Assembly (NCBI GenBank): GCA_937958345.1
Contig: CALGNW010000262.1
Location: 1-12,733 of the forward strand
Length of the DNA stretch: 12,733 nucleotides
Origin: an uncultured Neomegalonema sp.
GTDB taxonomy: Bacteria; Pseudomonadota; Alphaproteobacteria; Rhodobacterales; Rhodobacteraceae
Direction: 5' to 3'
The position numbers and the translations under genes were made by a program. Below, one piece after another: positions 5,997 through 12,733 of this stretch. Each line of letters begins with the position of its first letter. Position 1 is the stretch's first letter. The notes beneath the pieces are model-generated. The model was not told the origin of the DNA. It saw only the letters and a list, made by a program, of their open reading frames with translations, and searched no databases.

Positions 5997-7517
5997 ATGA
6001 TGGAGAACCTGCTTGCAGGGGCCGGGATGCTGGCCCGTTGGGATGTGATGCTCGCGCTGTTGGCGGGGTCTATCGGCGGTGTGATTATCGGGGCCATTCC
6101 CGGTGTCGGCCCTGCTGTCGCCATTGCCATTCTGCTGCCGGCCACGTTCTCGCTTGATCCGATTGTCGGCCTGACCACGCTGTTGGGGATTTACGGGTCG
6201 TCGATGTACGGCGGCGCAATTCCGGCTGTCCTGATCAACACACCCGGGACGGCAGTGAATGCGCTGACCTCGTATGACGGTTATCCGATGACGCAGGCGG
6301 GCGAGGCGCACCGCGCGGTTTCGCTTGCCTATAGTGCGTCTTTCTGGGGAGGCATCTTTGGTATTATCTGCCTGATTCTGCTGTCGCCAGTGCTCGCAAA
6401 GATCGCGCCGATGTTTGGCAGCCGTGAGATTTTTCTTGCGGCGCTGCTGGGCATTATCCTCGTTATTCTTGCCCATCGCGGACAGATATTCGCGGCGGGT
6501 ATGCTGGCGATGTTCGGGATTTTTCTGCAAACGGTCGGGCTGGATTCGGTCACGTATACTCAGCGTTATACGTTCGGATACAGCTTTCTGAGTTCAGGTG
6601 TGAACCTGATTGTCGTGGTACTGGGACTGTTCGCGCTGAGTCAGGCTTTCTTTCTGCTAACCGCCCCCGATGAAAGCCCTGACGCCAAGCCGGTGACGGG
6701 CCGTATGACGGCGGGCATCAGGGAGCTGATGAAGCACAAGCGCGTGGCCACGGTCGCATCGGGCCTTGGGGTGATCCTCGGGATGATCCCCGGTACAGGC
6801 GAGTTTACCGCGCAGTTTATGAGTTATACCTACGCACAAAAGACGTCAAAAAACCCCGAGCTTTTCGGCAAGGGCTCTGCGGAAGGGTTGATCGCATCCG
6901 AGGCAGCCAACAATGCGGTTCCGGCGGCGGCGATGATCCCGCTGCTGGCGCTCGGCATTCCGGGAGAGGCCCTGACCGCGATGATGCTGTCGGTGTTCTA
7001 CGTTCACAACGTTATTCCCGGACCGCAGCTTTTCCAGAACAACATCGATCTTGTGTACGGCCTTTATCTGGCGCTGATTATCCTGAACGTCATCGTGGTG
7101 GTGTTCCTGCTGTTTTCAACCAACCTGCTGACCAGAATAATCCGTATTCCGACGCGGTTTCTGGGCGTGATGATTTTGATTTTGTCTTTCGTGGGCGTCT
7201 ACTCGCTGCGCAATTCGCTGACAGACTGCATGATTGCGGCGGGTTTCGGTGTGTTGGGCCTGATCCTCAAGCGCCTTAATCTGCCGATTGTACCCATCGT
7301 GCTCGGGATGGTTCTGGGCGGCATTATGGAGGTCAAGTTGCGCTCGGCCCTGCCGCGCCTGAAGTCGCCTTTTGATATGATTGACCGGCCTGTGGCCTTC
7401 ATCATCTTCACCATGATTGTGCTGGTCCTCGCGCTGCACCTGCGCACCCTTGTCAAGGAAGTAAGGGCGCACAAGACCGGCGACGATCACGATCTTCACG
7501 ACACGCAAATGCGATAG
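5997..7517 (+). CDS. tctA: TctA, large membrane subunit of the tripartite tricarboxylate transporter
   Basis: A 506-residue, many-spanning inner-membrane permease, the usual TctA length. The N-terminal region carries the family signature: GAIPGVGPAVAIAILLP (about 32-48), LLGIYGSSMYGGAIPAVLIN and TPGTAVNALTSYDGYPM. A second copy of the same kind of motif, GVILGMIPGTGEFTAQFMSY, is found in the middle, followed by SEAANNAVPAAAMIPLLALGIPGEALTAMM, reflecting the known two-repeat organisation. It forms the ion-coupled translocation path fed by TctC. Two ATGs are next to each other (5997 and 6000); both are plausible. It follows tctB after 9 bases and the aldehyde dehydrogenase gene starts 5 bases after its stop, so one mRNA is likely. 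The C-terminus is a charged cytosolic tail rich in His and Asp. Confidence 0.96.
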   Translation: MMENLLAGAGMLARWDVMLALLAGSIGGVIIGAIPGVGPAVAIAILLPATFSLDPIVGLTTLLGIYGSSMYGGAIPAVLINTPGTAVNALTSYDGYPMTQAGEAHRAVSLAYSASFWGGIFGIICLILLSPVLAKIAPMFGSREIFLAALLGIILVILAHRGQIFAAGMLAMFGIFLQTVGLDSVTYTQRYTFGYSFLSSGVNLIVVVLGLFALSQAFFLLTAPDESPDAKPVTGRMTAGIRELMKHKRVATVASGLGVILGMIPGTGEFTAQFMSYTYAQKTSKNPELFGKGSAEGLIASEAANNAVPAAAMIPLLALGIPGEALTAMMLSVFYVHNVIPGPQLFQNNIDLVYGLYLALIILNVIVVVFLLFSTNLLTRIIRIPTRFLGVMILILSFVGVYSLRNSLTDCMIAAGFGVLGLILKRLNLPIVPIVLGMVLGGIMEVKLRSALPRLKSPFDMIDRPVAFIIFTMIVLVLALHLRTLVKEVRAHKTGDDHDLHDTQMR

Positions 7518-7522
7518 GCACT

Positions 7523-9007
7523 ATGGACCAGAACAGCATTGATGCACTGCGGGCGATATCTGTCGCGCCGAAACTTCACCTGATCGACGGCAAGCTGACC
7601 CCTGCCTCGGACGGGGCGGTTATGGATATTCTGTCCCCGCTGGACGGAAAGGTTCTGACGCAGGTTCCATGCGGAACGGCGGCGGATATGAATGCGGCCA
7701 TCGCGGCGGCGCGTGCTGCCTTTGAGGATCGGCGCTGGGCGGGGCAGGCCCCTGCCGCCCGCAAGAAGGTCATGCTGAAATGGGCCGAGCTGATCGAGGC
7801 CAACGCGCTGGAGCTTGCGGTGCTGGGTGTGCGCGACAACGGCACCGAGATCAGTATGGCGTATAAGGCCGAACCGGGTTCGGCGGCGGGCACGATCCGG
7901 TATTATGCCGAGGCGCTCGACAAGATTTACGGCGAAGTCGCGCCGACGTCGGGCGATGTGCTGGGCATGATCCTGAAAGAGCCGGTGGGCGTTGTCGGTG
8001 CGATTATCCCGTGGAATTTTCCTATGATGATCGGCGCGTGGAAGCTGGGCCCCGCCTTGGCGATGGGCAATTCGGTCGTGCTCAAGCCCTCTGAAACCGC
8101 ATCGCTGTCGTTGATGCGCATGGCAGAGCTGGCGCTGGAGGCAGGCTTGCCCCCCGGTGTGCTGAATACTGTCACCGGCAGGGGAGATGTGGTGGGCGAG
8201 GCGCTGGCCTTGTCGATGGATGTCGATGCGCTGGTCTTTACCGGATCGGGCGGGACCGGACGCCGTTTGATGGAATATTCCGCGCGGTCCAATATGAAGC
8301 GGGTTTACCTCGAACTCGGCGGTAAATCCCCGAACATTATCTTTGCCGATGCCCCTGATCTGGCCGAGGCCGCAAAGGTCGCCGCGTTCGGTATTTTCCG
8401 CAATGCGGGACAGGTTTGTGTTGCGGGGTCGAGGCTGTTGGTCGAGCGGTCAATCCATGATGATTTTGTTGCCGAGGTGACAATGAACGCCGAGGCCATG
8501 CGCGTCGGTGACCCGTTGGATCTGGGCACTGCTATTGGTGCTATCAACTCGGAAGATCAACTGGCGCGGAACCTCGGGTTTGTCGAAACCGCGCAGGCGG
8601 AGGGGGGACAGGTCGTCACCGGCGGCGCGCAAATCCTGCACGAGACGGGCGGGTATTTTATGGCGCCGACCGTTGTAACAGGCGTGACCCCGGACTCAAC
8701 GCTGGCGCAAAAAGAAGTGTTCGGTCCTGTGTTGGGCGTCACGCCCTTCGGCACAGACGACGAGGCCGTGCGGATTGCCAACGCGACCGATTACGGCCTT
8801 GCCGGAGCGGTCTGGACGTCGGACCTGTCCCGCGCCCACCGGATGGTGCAGCGCGTCCGCACGGGTGTCATGCATGTGAATACCTATGGCGGAGCCGACG
8901 CCACGGTTCCGCTTGGCGGGGTAAGGCAGTCGGGCAACGGCCACGATAAATCCCTGCACGCGATTGAAAAATACACAAACCTGAAAACGGCTTGGATCAA
9001 GCTGTAA
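7523..9007 (+). CDS. NAD(P)+-dependent aldehyde dehydrogenase, PuuC-like
   Basis: A 494-residue aldehyde dehydrogenase of the classical superfamily, full length. Key residues: PWNFP (nucleotide-site Asn), GNSVVLKPSE (Lys for the ribose), FTGSGGTGR, LELGGKSP with general base E264, NAGQVCVAGSR with catalytic C299, and EVFGPVLG. The C-terminal SGNGHDKSLHAIEKYTNLKTAWIKL-type ending (best recognised part: GNGHDKSLHAIEKYTNLK) closely resembles PuuC, the gamma-glutamyl-gamma-aminobutyraldehyde dehydrogenase of putrescine use, but related enzymes oxidise many other amine-derived aldehydes. Only 5 bases separate it from tctA; the ribosome site is weak (AGG 7516-7518), so coupling to tctA translation is likely. 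Inference: it oxidises the aldehyde made by the class III aminotransferase of the divergent operon. The gene symbol puuC is withheld because gamma-glutamyl-pathway partners are absent. Confidence 0.93.
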   Translation: MDQNSIDALRAISVAPKLHLIDGKLTPASDGAVMDILSPLDGKVLTQVPCGTAADMNAAIAAARAAFEDRRWAGQAPAARKKVMLKWAELIEANALELAVLGVRDNGTEISMAYKAEPGSAAGTIRYYAEALDKIYGEVAPTSGDVLGMILKEPVGVVGAIIPWNFPMMIGAWKLGPALAMGNSVVLKPSETASLSLMRMAELALEAGLPPGVLNTVTGRGDVVGEALALSMDVDALVFTGSGGTGRRLMEYSARSNMKRVYLELGGKSPNIIFADAPDLAEAAKVAAFGIFRNAGQVCVAGSRLLVERSIHDDFVAEVTMNAEAMRVGDPLDLGTAIGAINSEDQLARNLGFVETAQAEGGQVVTGGAQILHETGGYFMAPTVVTGVTPDSTLAQKEVFGPVLGVTPFGTDDEAVRIANATDYGLAGAVWTSDLSRAHRMVQRVRTGVMHVNTYGGADATVPLGGVRQSGNGHDKSLHAIEKYTNLKTAWIKL

Positions 9008-9026
9008 GCGCATTCAGAGGCCCGCT

Positions 9027-10259
9027 ATGATCGATAAAACGATACTGGTAATCGGAACCTTCGACACCAAAGACGACGAGCTGGAATACCTTGCAGGCGT
9101 TATTCGGCAGCAGGGCGGTAAGGTTGTTACCATGGATGTTTCGGTGCTGGGCGATCCCTCGCGCCCGACAGATTATTCCAAGCATCAGGTTGCGGAAGAG
9201 GGGGGCAGTTCGATTGCGGCGGCCATCGCGTCCGGTGACGAAAATCAGGCCATGCAGATTATGGCCAAGGGTTCGGCGTTGCTGGCATCGCGTCTTTATG
9301 CCGAGGGCGTGTTTGACGGCATGATCGTTCTGGGCGGAACGATGGGAACCGATTTGGCGCTGGATGTCTGTCTGGCTCTGCCGCTCGGCGTACCGAAGTA
9401 CATTGTTTCGACAGTCTCGTTCTCGCCGCTGATCCCCGCCGAGCGGTTGGCGGCGGATACGCAGATGATCCTTTGGGCGGGGGGCCTCTACGGTCTTAAT
9501 TCCGTGTGCAAGGCGTCGCTTAGCCAAGCGGCGGGTGCGGTGCTGGGGGCGGCGCGGGCGGTACAAAAACCGGACCCTGACAAACCGCTGATCGGTATGA
9601 CGTCGCTGGGAAAATCGGCGCTGACATACATGGTCGCCCTAAAGCCCGAACTGGAGGAACGCGGTTTTGAGGTTGCGGTGTTTCATGCGACGGGCATGGG
9701 AGGGCGGGCATTCGAAAACCTTGCTGCGCAAGGGGCGTTTGCATGCGTCTTTGATTTTTGTACGCAGGAGCTGGGCAATTTCGTTCACGGCTCGAATATC
9801 TCGGCGGGCGCGGATCGTCTGACGAATGCCGGACGGAGCGGCACGCCGCAGATTGTTTCGGCAGGCTGCTATGACCTGGTGGATATTGTCGGCTGGCAAC
9901 CGGTTCCCGAAAAATGGGCAGACCACCCCAAGCACGCACACAACCGTCTGTTGACATCCATTGTTCTGAATAATGACGAGCGCCGCGCGGTTGCGCGCGC
10001 CCATGCAAAGCAACTCGCCACGGCCACGGGGCCGGTCGCGTTTCTGATCCCGCAGAGCGGTTTCGGAGAATGGGACCGTGACGGGGCGGATCTGCATGAT
10101 GCAGACGGATTAAGGGTATTCCTCGCCGAACTCGACGCGAGCCTGCCGCAGAACGTGCAGGCGCACCGGATTGACGGACATATCAATGATGATGTTTTCG
10201 CCGAAGAAGCGTTGAGGGTCTTTGATGCGTGGCGTGCGGATGGCGTTATCGCGGGATGA
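9027..10259 (+). CDS. Tm-1-like ATP-binding domain protein (UPF0261 family)
   Basis: A 410-residue protein of the UPF0261/Tm-1 N-terminal family. Features: the start ILVIGTFDTKDDELEYLA, the most conserved block of the family; GGTMGTDLAL (about 102-111) and PKYIVSTVSFS (about 122-133); GMTSLGKSAL (about 190-199), a Gly-rich loop of the nucleotide-binding half; GMGGRAFENL and DFCTQELGNFVHG. The name comes from the plant Tm-1 virus-resistance protein, whose N-terminal half has this fold and binds ATP. The bacterial role is not established. In many genomes the protein is encoded beside, or fused to, a PEP-hydrolase-like TIM-barrel protein; that partner is missing here. A good ribosome site, AGAGG (9016-9020), lies 6 bases before ATG 9027. 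It follows the ALDH gene by 19 bases and is the last gene of the tctCBA operon, so it probably serves the same catabolic route. Confidence 0.9.
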   Translation: MIDKTILVIGTFDTKDDELEYLAGVIRQQGGKVVTMDVSVLGDPSRPTDYSKHQVAEEGGSSIAAAIASGDENQAMQIMAKGSALLASRLYAEGVFDGMIVLGGTMGTDLALDVCLALPLGVPKYIVSTVSFSPLIPAERLAADTQMILWAGGLYGLNSVCKASLSQAAGAVLGAARAVQKPDPDKPLIGMTSLGKSALTYMVALKPELEERGFEVAVFHATGMGGRAFENLAAQGAFACVFDFCTQELGNFVHGSNISAGADRLTNAGRSGTPQIVSAGCYDLVDIVGWQPVPEKWADHPKHAHNRLLTSIVLNNDERRAVARAHAKQLATATGPVAFLIPQSGFGEWDRDGADLHDADGLRVFLAELDASLPQNVQAHRIDGHINDDVFAEEALRVFDAWRADGVIAG

Positions 10260-10266
10260 CCCGCGA
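10249..10266. terminator. Hairpin spanning the stop codon of the Tm-1-like gene
   Basis: TCGCGGG (10249-10255), loop ATGA, CCCGCGA (10260-10266): a perfect 7-bp stem whose loop contains the TGA stop (10257-10259). It lies in the 47-base gap between convergent genes. Neither strand has a U-tract after it, so it is a weak or Rho-assisted 3'-end structure at most. Confidence 0.4.
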
Positions 10267-10306
10267 AAGGCCGGACACGGCGACTATCCCGCATATCCTG
10301 TTCGCT

Positions 10307-10744
10307 TTATTCGCGGGCGGCAGGGTCGAGCCGCGCGAGGAGATCAAGTAACGTCTCGTAATTATCGTTGCCGAGTGCCGTTTTAAAACCGCGCACAATT
10401 TGCGCTGCCTGTGCCGCATGGTTATCGATGATTTTCTGCCCCGTCTTTGTGATGGCGACCATTTGCCGGCGCCGGTCCTCTTTATCGCGGGTTTGTGTAA
10501 TCAGTCCTTTTTCACGCATGGTTGCGGCAATGCGGGTGAGGCTGGGGAATAGCAGGCTGGCCCGATCCGCCAGAGTTGTTGTGTCAACCGGGCCGTGTTC
10601 GGACAGCACACGCAGCACCCGCCACTGCTGTTCGGTGATTCCGGTTTCGGACAGCATGTCGCGGATCGGCCCCATCACTCCTTCACGGGCGCGTATGAGC
10701 GCAATCGGTAACGAGCGCGAGGTCGGGGGTAGTTTGGTCGTCAT
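10307..10744 (-). CDS. hpaR: HpaR-like MarR-family repressor of homoprotocatechuate degradation
   Basis: A 145-residue MarR-type winged-helix regulator. The segment LPIALIRAREGVMGPIRDML, then ITEQQWRVLRVLSEHGPVDTTTLA and LLFPSLTRIAATMREKGLI, follows the HpaR/HpcR pattern (in E. coli: ...AREAAM..., LTEQQWR(I/V)LRVL, PSLTRIL). The wing DKEDRRRQMVAITKTG is typical for MarR. Known role of HpaR: a dimer that represses the meta-cleavage operon and its own gene until 4-hydroxyphenylacetate or homoprotocatechuate-type aromatic acids bind. Start chosen at ATG 10744 because GAAGG stands 7 bases before it; an in-frame ATG at 10813 would place the start inside the intergenic operator region. It is divergent from hpaF-hpaE, the classic layout for this regulator, and convergent with the Tm-1-like gene. 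Confidence 0.9.
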   Translation of the reverse strand: MTTKLPPTSRSLPIALIRAREGVMGPIRDMLSETGITEQQWRVLRVLSEHGPVDTTTLADRASLLFPSLTRIAATMREKGLITQTRDKEDRRRQMVAITKTGQKIIDNHAAQAAQIVRGFKTALGNDNYETLLDLLARLDPAARE

Positions 10745-10793
10745 GTGAAAACCTTCGTAGCACCGCAATCCGCTTCCTGCCCGTAAGAGCGGG

Positions 10794-10822
10794 TTGACAA
10801 CCTCATAGACCATTACTTAACA
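10794..10822 (+). promoter_or_regulatory. Putative promoter of the hpaFE operon
   Basis: A consensus TTGACA (10794-10799) stands about 53 bases ahead of hpaF. With a 17-base spacer the -10 would be TTAACA (10817-10822), a poor match to TATAAT that also forms part of an operator half-site, CTTAACAT (10816-10823). A transcript would then start near 10829, close to the palindrome at 10832-10843. The -35 is good, the -10 is tentative. Confidence 0.4.
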
Positions 10823-10831
10823 TCACAACAA

Positions 10832-10843
10832 TTAACATGTTAA
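10832..10843. promoter_or_regulatory. Probable HpaR operator TTAACATGTTAA
   Basis: A perfect 12-bp palindrome, extending imperfectly outward, ends at the ribosome-binding site AAGGA (10842-10846) of hpaF. The half-site CTTAACAT recurs in direct form at 10816-10823, inside the putative -10. Spacing and symmetry suit a MarR-family dimer, and HpaR is the divergently encoded candidate. A protein bound here would block both transcription and access to the hpaF start region. The repeats are seen directly; the binding protein is inferred. Confidence 0.6.
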
Positions 10844-10851
10844 GGAAAATG

Positions 10852-11241
10852 ATGCCTCATTTCCATATCGACTACTCGGGCAACCTGGATGCTGTCGTTG
10901 ATGTCGGGCGGCTGTGCGAGTGCATCCGGGCCGAGGCGGCGACCATTGAAGCCTTTCCGATGGCGGGCATTCGTGTGCGGGCCACGCGGGTCGATCATTA
11001 TGGGATTGCTGACGGCGACCCGAAACACGGCTTTGTCGATTTGTCGGTCCGACTGAGAGAAGGGCGCGCCGATGACGTGAAACAAGACGCGATCAGGCGC
11101 ATTTTCGAAGCGGCCAAGACGTTTCTCGCGCCTGCCATGCAAGAGCATTCAATCGCACTGTCGGTGGAGATGCGCGATATTGATGCGGCGCTTTCGCTGA
11201 AATACGGCAGTATTCGCGATCATCTGGGGGACAAGGTATGA
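10852..11241 (+). CDS. hpaF: 5-carboxymethyl-2-hydroxymuconate delta-isomerase (CHMI)
   Basis: A 129-residue protein matching CHMI (E. coli HpaF/HpcD is about 126). It isomerises 5-carboxymethyl-2-hydroxymuconate to the 2-oxo form in the homoprotocatechuate meta-cleavage route; the enzyme is a cytosolic trimer of the tautomerase superfamily. The start is decided by chemistry: only translation from ATG 10852 gives MPHFHIDYSGN, leaving catalytic Pro1 at the N-terminus after Met removal; the upstream in-frame ATGs at 10837 and 10849 would bury it. AAGGA (10842-10846) is 5 bases before 10852. Other matching blocks are FPMAGIRVRA (35-44), the VDHYGIADGD...FVDLSVRLREGR stretch, and the IALSVEMRDID end region with a final LKYGSIRDHL. 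It overlaps hpaE by 4 bases (ATGA), so the two are translationally coupled. Confidence 0.93.
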   Translation: MPHFHIDYSGNLDAVVDVGRLCECIRAEAATIEAFPMAGIRVRATRVDHYGIADGDPKHGFVDLSVRLREGRADDVKQDAIRRIFEAAKTFLAPAMQEHSIALSVEMRDIDAALSLKYGSIRDHLGDKV

Positions 11242-12733
11242 CGGCGCTGGATGACAATATCGGAAAGCTGGACGGATACCTCGTGCGTTTTCGCGAGACA
11301 GGTATTCTGAACCGCATTGCGGGGCAGGATGTTGTGGGTTCCGGGGGCGTCTTTCAGACTGAATCGCCCGTTGATAAAACCACCATCTGCGATGTGGCGC
11401 ACGGGACGGAAGCGGATATCGATGCGGCGGCGCGCGCCGCCTCGGCGGCGTTTGCGGAGTGGCGCGACATGCCAGCGACCGTGCGCCGGAATACGCTGAT
11501 CAGAATTGCGGAGGGCATTGAGGCGCGCGCCGAAGAGATTGCGCTGTGCGAGTGCTGGGACACGGGCCAAGCCTATAAGTTCATGTCCAAGGCAGCATTG
11601 CGCGGGGCTGAAAATTTCCGGTATTTCGCGGATCAGGTGGTGCAGGCCCGCGACGGCCAGCATCTTAAATCGCCGACTTTGATGAATGTTACATCGCGTG
11701 TCCCGATTGGTCCGGTCGGTGTCATTACGCCTTGGAATACCCCGTTTATGCTGTCGACATGGAAGATCGCACCGGCGCTGGCGGCGGGTTGCACGGTCGT
11801 GCATAAGCCGGCGGAAGCGTCGCCGTTGACCGCGCGCCTGTTGGTGGAAATCGCCGAAGAAGCGGGCCTGCCGCCGGGCGTTCTCAATACCGTCAACGGG
11901 TTTGGCGAAGGAGCGGGCAGGGCATTGTGCGAGCATCCGGCAATCAGGGCCATCGCGTTTGTCGGTGAAAGCCGGACGGGCAGCATGATCGTCAAACAGG
12001 GGGCGGATACCCTGAAGCGCAATCATCTGGAGTTGGGCGGCAAAAACCCCGTGATCGTGTTCGATGATGCGGACCTGGAACGCGCCCTCGATGCGGTGAT
12101 CTTTATGATCTATTCGATCAACGGCGAGCGGTGCACGTCATCGTCGCGGTTGTTGATTCAAGATACGGTGCGCGAAAAATTCGAGGCCAAACTCGTCGAG
12201 CGCGTCAACAGTATCAGGGTCGGCCACCCCCTCGACCCCGCGACCGAAGTCGGGCCGTTGGTGTCCGCCGAGCATTTCAGCAAGGTCACGGGTTATTTCG
12301 ATATCGCCAGACAAGACGGTGCAACCGTTGCGGCGGGCGGTGAGGTGGCGGGTAATGCGGGATACTTTATCCGGCCTACGCTGTTCACGAATGCCAATAA
12401 CCGGATGCGCATTGCGCAGGAAGAAATTTTCGGACCGGTTCTGACCTCGATCCCGTTCAGCACTGAGGAAGAGGCGTTGGAGATTGCGAATGATATCCCC
12501 TACGGCCTGACGGGGTATGTCTGGACCAACGATCTTACCCGCGCATTGCGTTTTACCGACAGGCTGGAGGCGGGAATGATCTGGGTGAATTCCGAGAATG
12601 TCCGCCATCTGCCGACGCCGTTCGGCGGGGTCAAGGCCAGTGGCATTGGCCGTGATGGCGGCGATTGGTCGTTTGATTTTTATATGGAGCAAAAGCATGT
12701 CGGCTTTGCCCTCGGGCAGCACAAAATTACGAA
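11238..12733 (+). CDS. hpaE: 5-carboxymethyl-2-hydroxymuconate semialdehyde dehydrogenase, 3' partial
   Basis: 498 codons are visible before the window ends, just short of the stop (E. coli HpaE is about 488 residues; the sequence ends HKIT, close to the usual C-terminus). It is an ALDH that oxidises 5-carboxymethyl-2-hydroxymuconic semialdehyde to the dicarboxylate with NAD+, the step directly before CHMI. Motifs: TPWNTPFM, AGCTVVHKPAE, HLELGGKNP with general base E265, and SINGERCTSSSR with catalytic C299. Features that point to HpaE rather than other ALDHs are INGERCT, NRMRIAQEEIFGPV and the tail VNSENVRHLPTPFGGVKASG. The first 25 or so residues are an extension compared with E. coli. Start ATG 11238 overlaps the hpaF stop by 4 bases. 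The expected remaining genes (dioxygenase hpaD, hpaG, hpaH, hpaI, hydroxylase hpaBC) are not in the window and would lie further right or elsewhere. Confidence 0.95.
   Translation, partial: MTALDDNIGKLDGYLVRFRETGILNRIAGQDVVGSGGVFQTESPVDKTTICDVAHGTEADIDAAARAASAAFAEWRDMPATVRRNTLIRIAEGIEARAEEIALCECWDTGQAYKFMSKAALRGAENFRYFADQVVQARDGQHLKSPTLMNVTSRVPIGPVGVITPWNTPFMLSTWKIAPALAAGCTVVHKPAEASPLTARLLVEIAEEAGLPPGVLNTVNGFGEGAGRALCEHPAIRAIAFVGESRTGSMIVKQGADTLKRNHLELGGKNPVIVFDDADLERALDAVIFMIYSINGERCTSSSRLLIQDTVREKFEAKLVERVNSIRVGHPLDPATEVGPLVSAEHFSKVTGYFDIARQDGATVAAGGEVAGNAGYFIRPTLFTNANNRMRIAQEEIFGPVLTSIPFSTEEEALEIANDIPYGLTGYVWTNDLTRALRFTDRLEAGMIWVNSENVRHLPTPFGGVKASGIGRDGGDWSFDFYMEQKHVGFALGQHKIT

Noticed and set aside
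5280..6530. Minus-strand open frame of 416 codons opposite tctC end, tctB and tctA start
   Set aside because: The translation is very rich in Arg, Gln, His and Asn with no domain, the usual antisense shadow of GC-rich membrane genes. tctB and tctA explain the region.
7523..9007. Naming the first aldehyde dehydrogenase puuC and the locus a putrescine pathway
   Set aside because: The C-terminal signature is PuuC-like, but no gamma-glutamylputrescine synthetase, oxidase or hydrolase is present, and the transporter is a TTT rather than a putrescine permease.
10745..10813. Longer hpaR start at 10813
   Set aside because: It would add 23 residues unlike HpaR proteins and put the start inside the shared promoter/operator region; GAAGG before 10744 supports the shorter form.

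Overview
The window looks like a piece of chromosome from a moderately high-GC alphaproteobacterium, probably of the Rhodobacterales/Roseobacter type. This is inferred from GC-rich codon use, tightly packed ATGA/TGATG gene junctions and the mix of TTT transporter, IclR and Hpa catabolic genes; no rRNA or other taxonomic marker is present.

Layout. (a) 1-206: the C-terminal end of the translation factor EttA (ABC-F family). (b) 207-1280: an AT-richer accessory stretch. It holds an unrecognised 213-codon reading frame (307-948) with a good Shine-Dalgarno but AUA in the start position, then a gene-free 332-base gap with a double-hairpin REP-like element (1027-1102). (c) 1281-4314, minus strand: a tightly coupled operon iclR-type regulator > class III aminotransferase > MBL-fold hydrolase, in which the genes overlap by 4 and 1 bases. 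(d) 4315-4422: a divergent control region with a perfect 17-base palindrome, a second inverted repeat and a TTGACA promoter box. (e) 4423-10259, plus strand: tctC-tctB-tctA (tripartite tricarboxylate transporter), a PuuC-like aldehyde dehydrogenase and a Tm-1-like/UPF0261 protein, all in one direction. (f) 10307-10744, minus strand: an HpaR-like MarR regulator. (g) 10852-12733, plus strand: hpaF (CHMS-pathway isomerase) overlapping hpaE (CHMS dehydrogenase), the start of a homoprotocatechuate meta-cleavage operon that continues beyond the window.

How they may work together. The solid part is the homoprotocatechuate module: HpaR, HpaE and HpaF are recognisable by sequence and lie in a divergent regulator/operon arrangement. 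The rest is a self-contained uptake-and-conversion cassette: import through TTT, transamination of an amine or amino acid to an aldehyde or oxo acid, oxidation by the PuuC-like ALDH, plus two enzymes of unknown substrate (MBL hydrolase and Tm-1-like protein), under an IclR regulator. An attractive but untested reading is that this cassette turns an aromatic amine or related compound into (hydroxy)phenylacetate or homoprotocatechuate for the adjacent hpa pathway. The two modules could also simply be neighbours.
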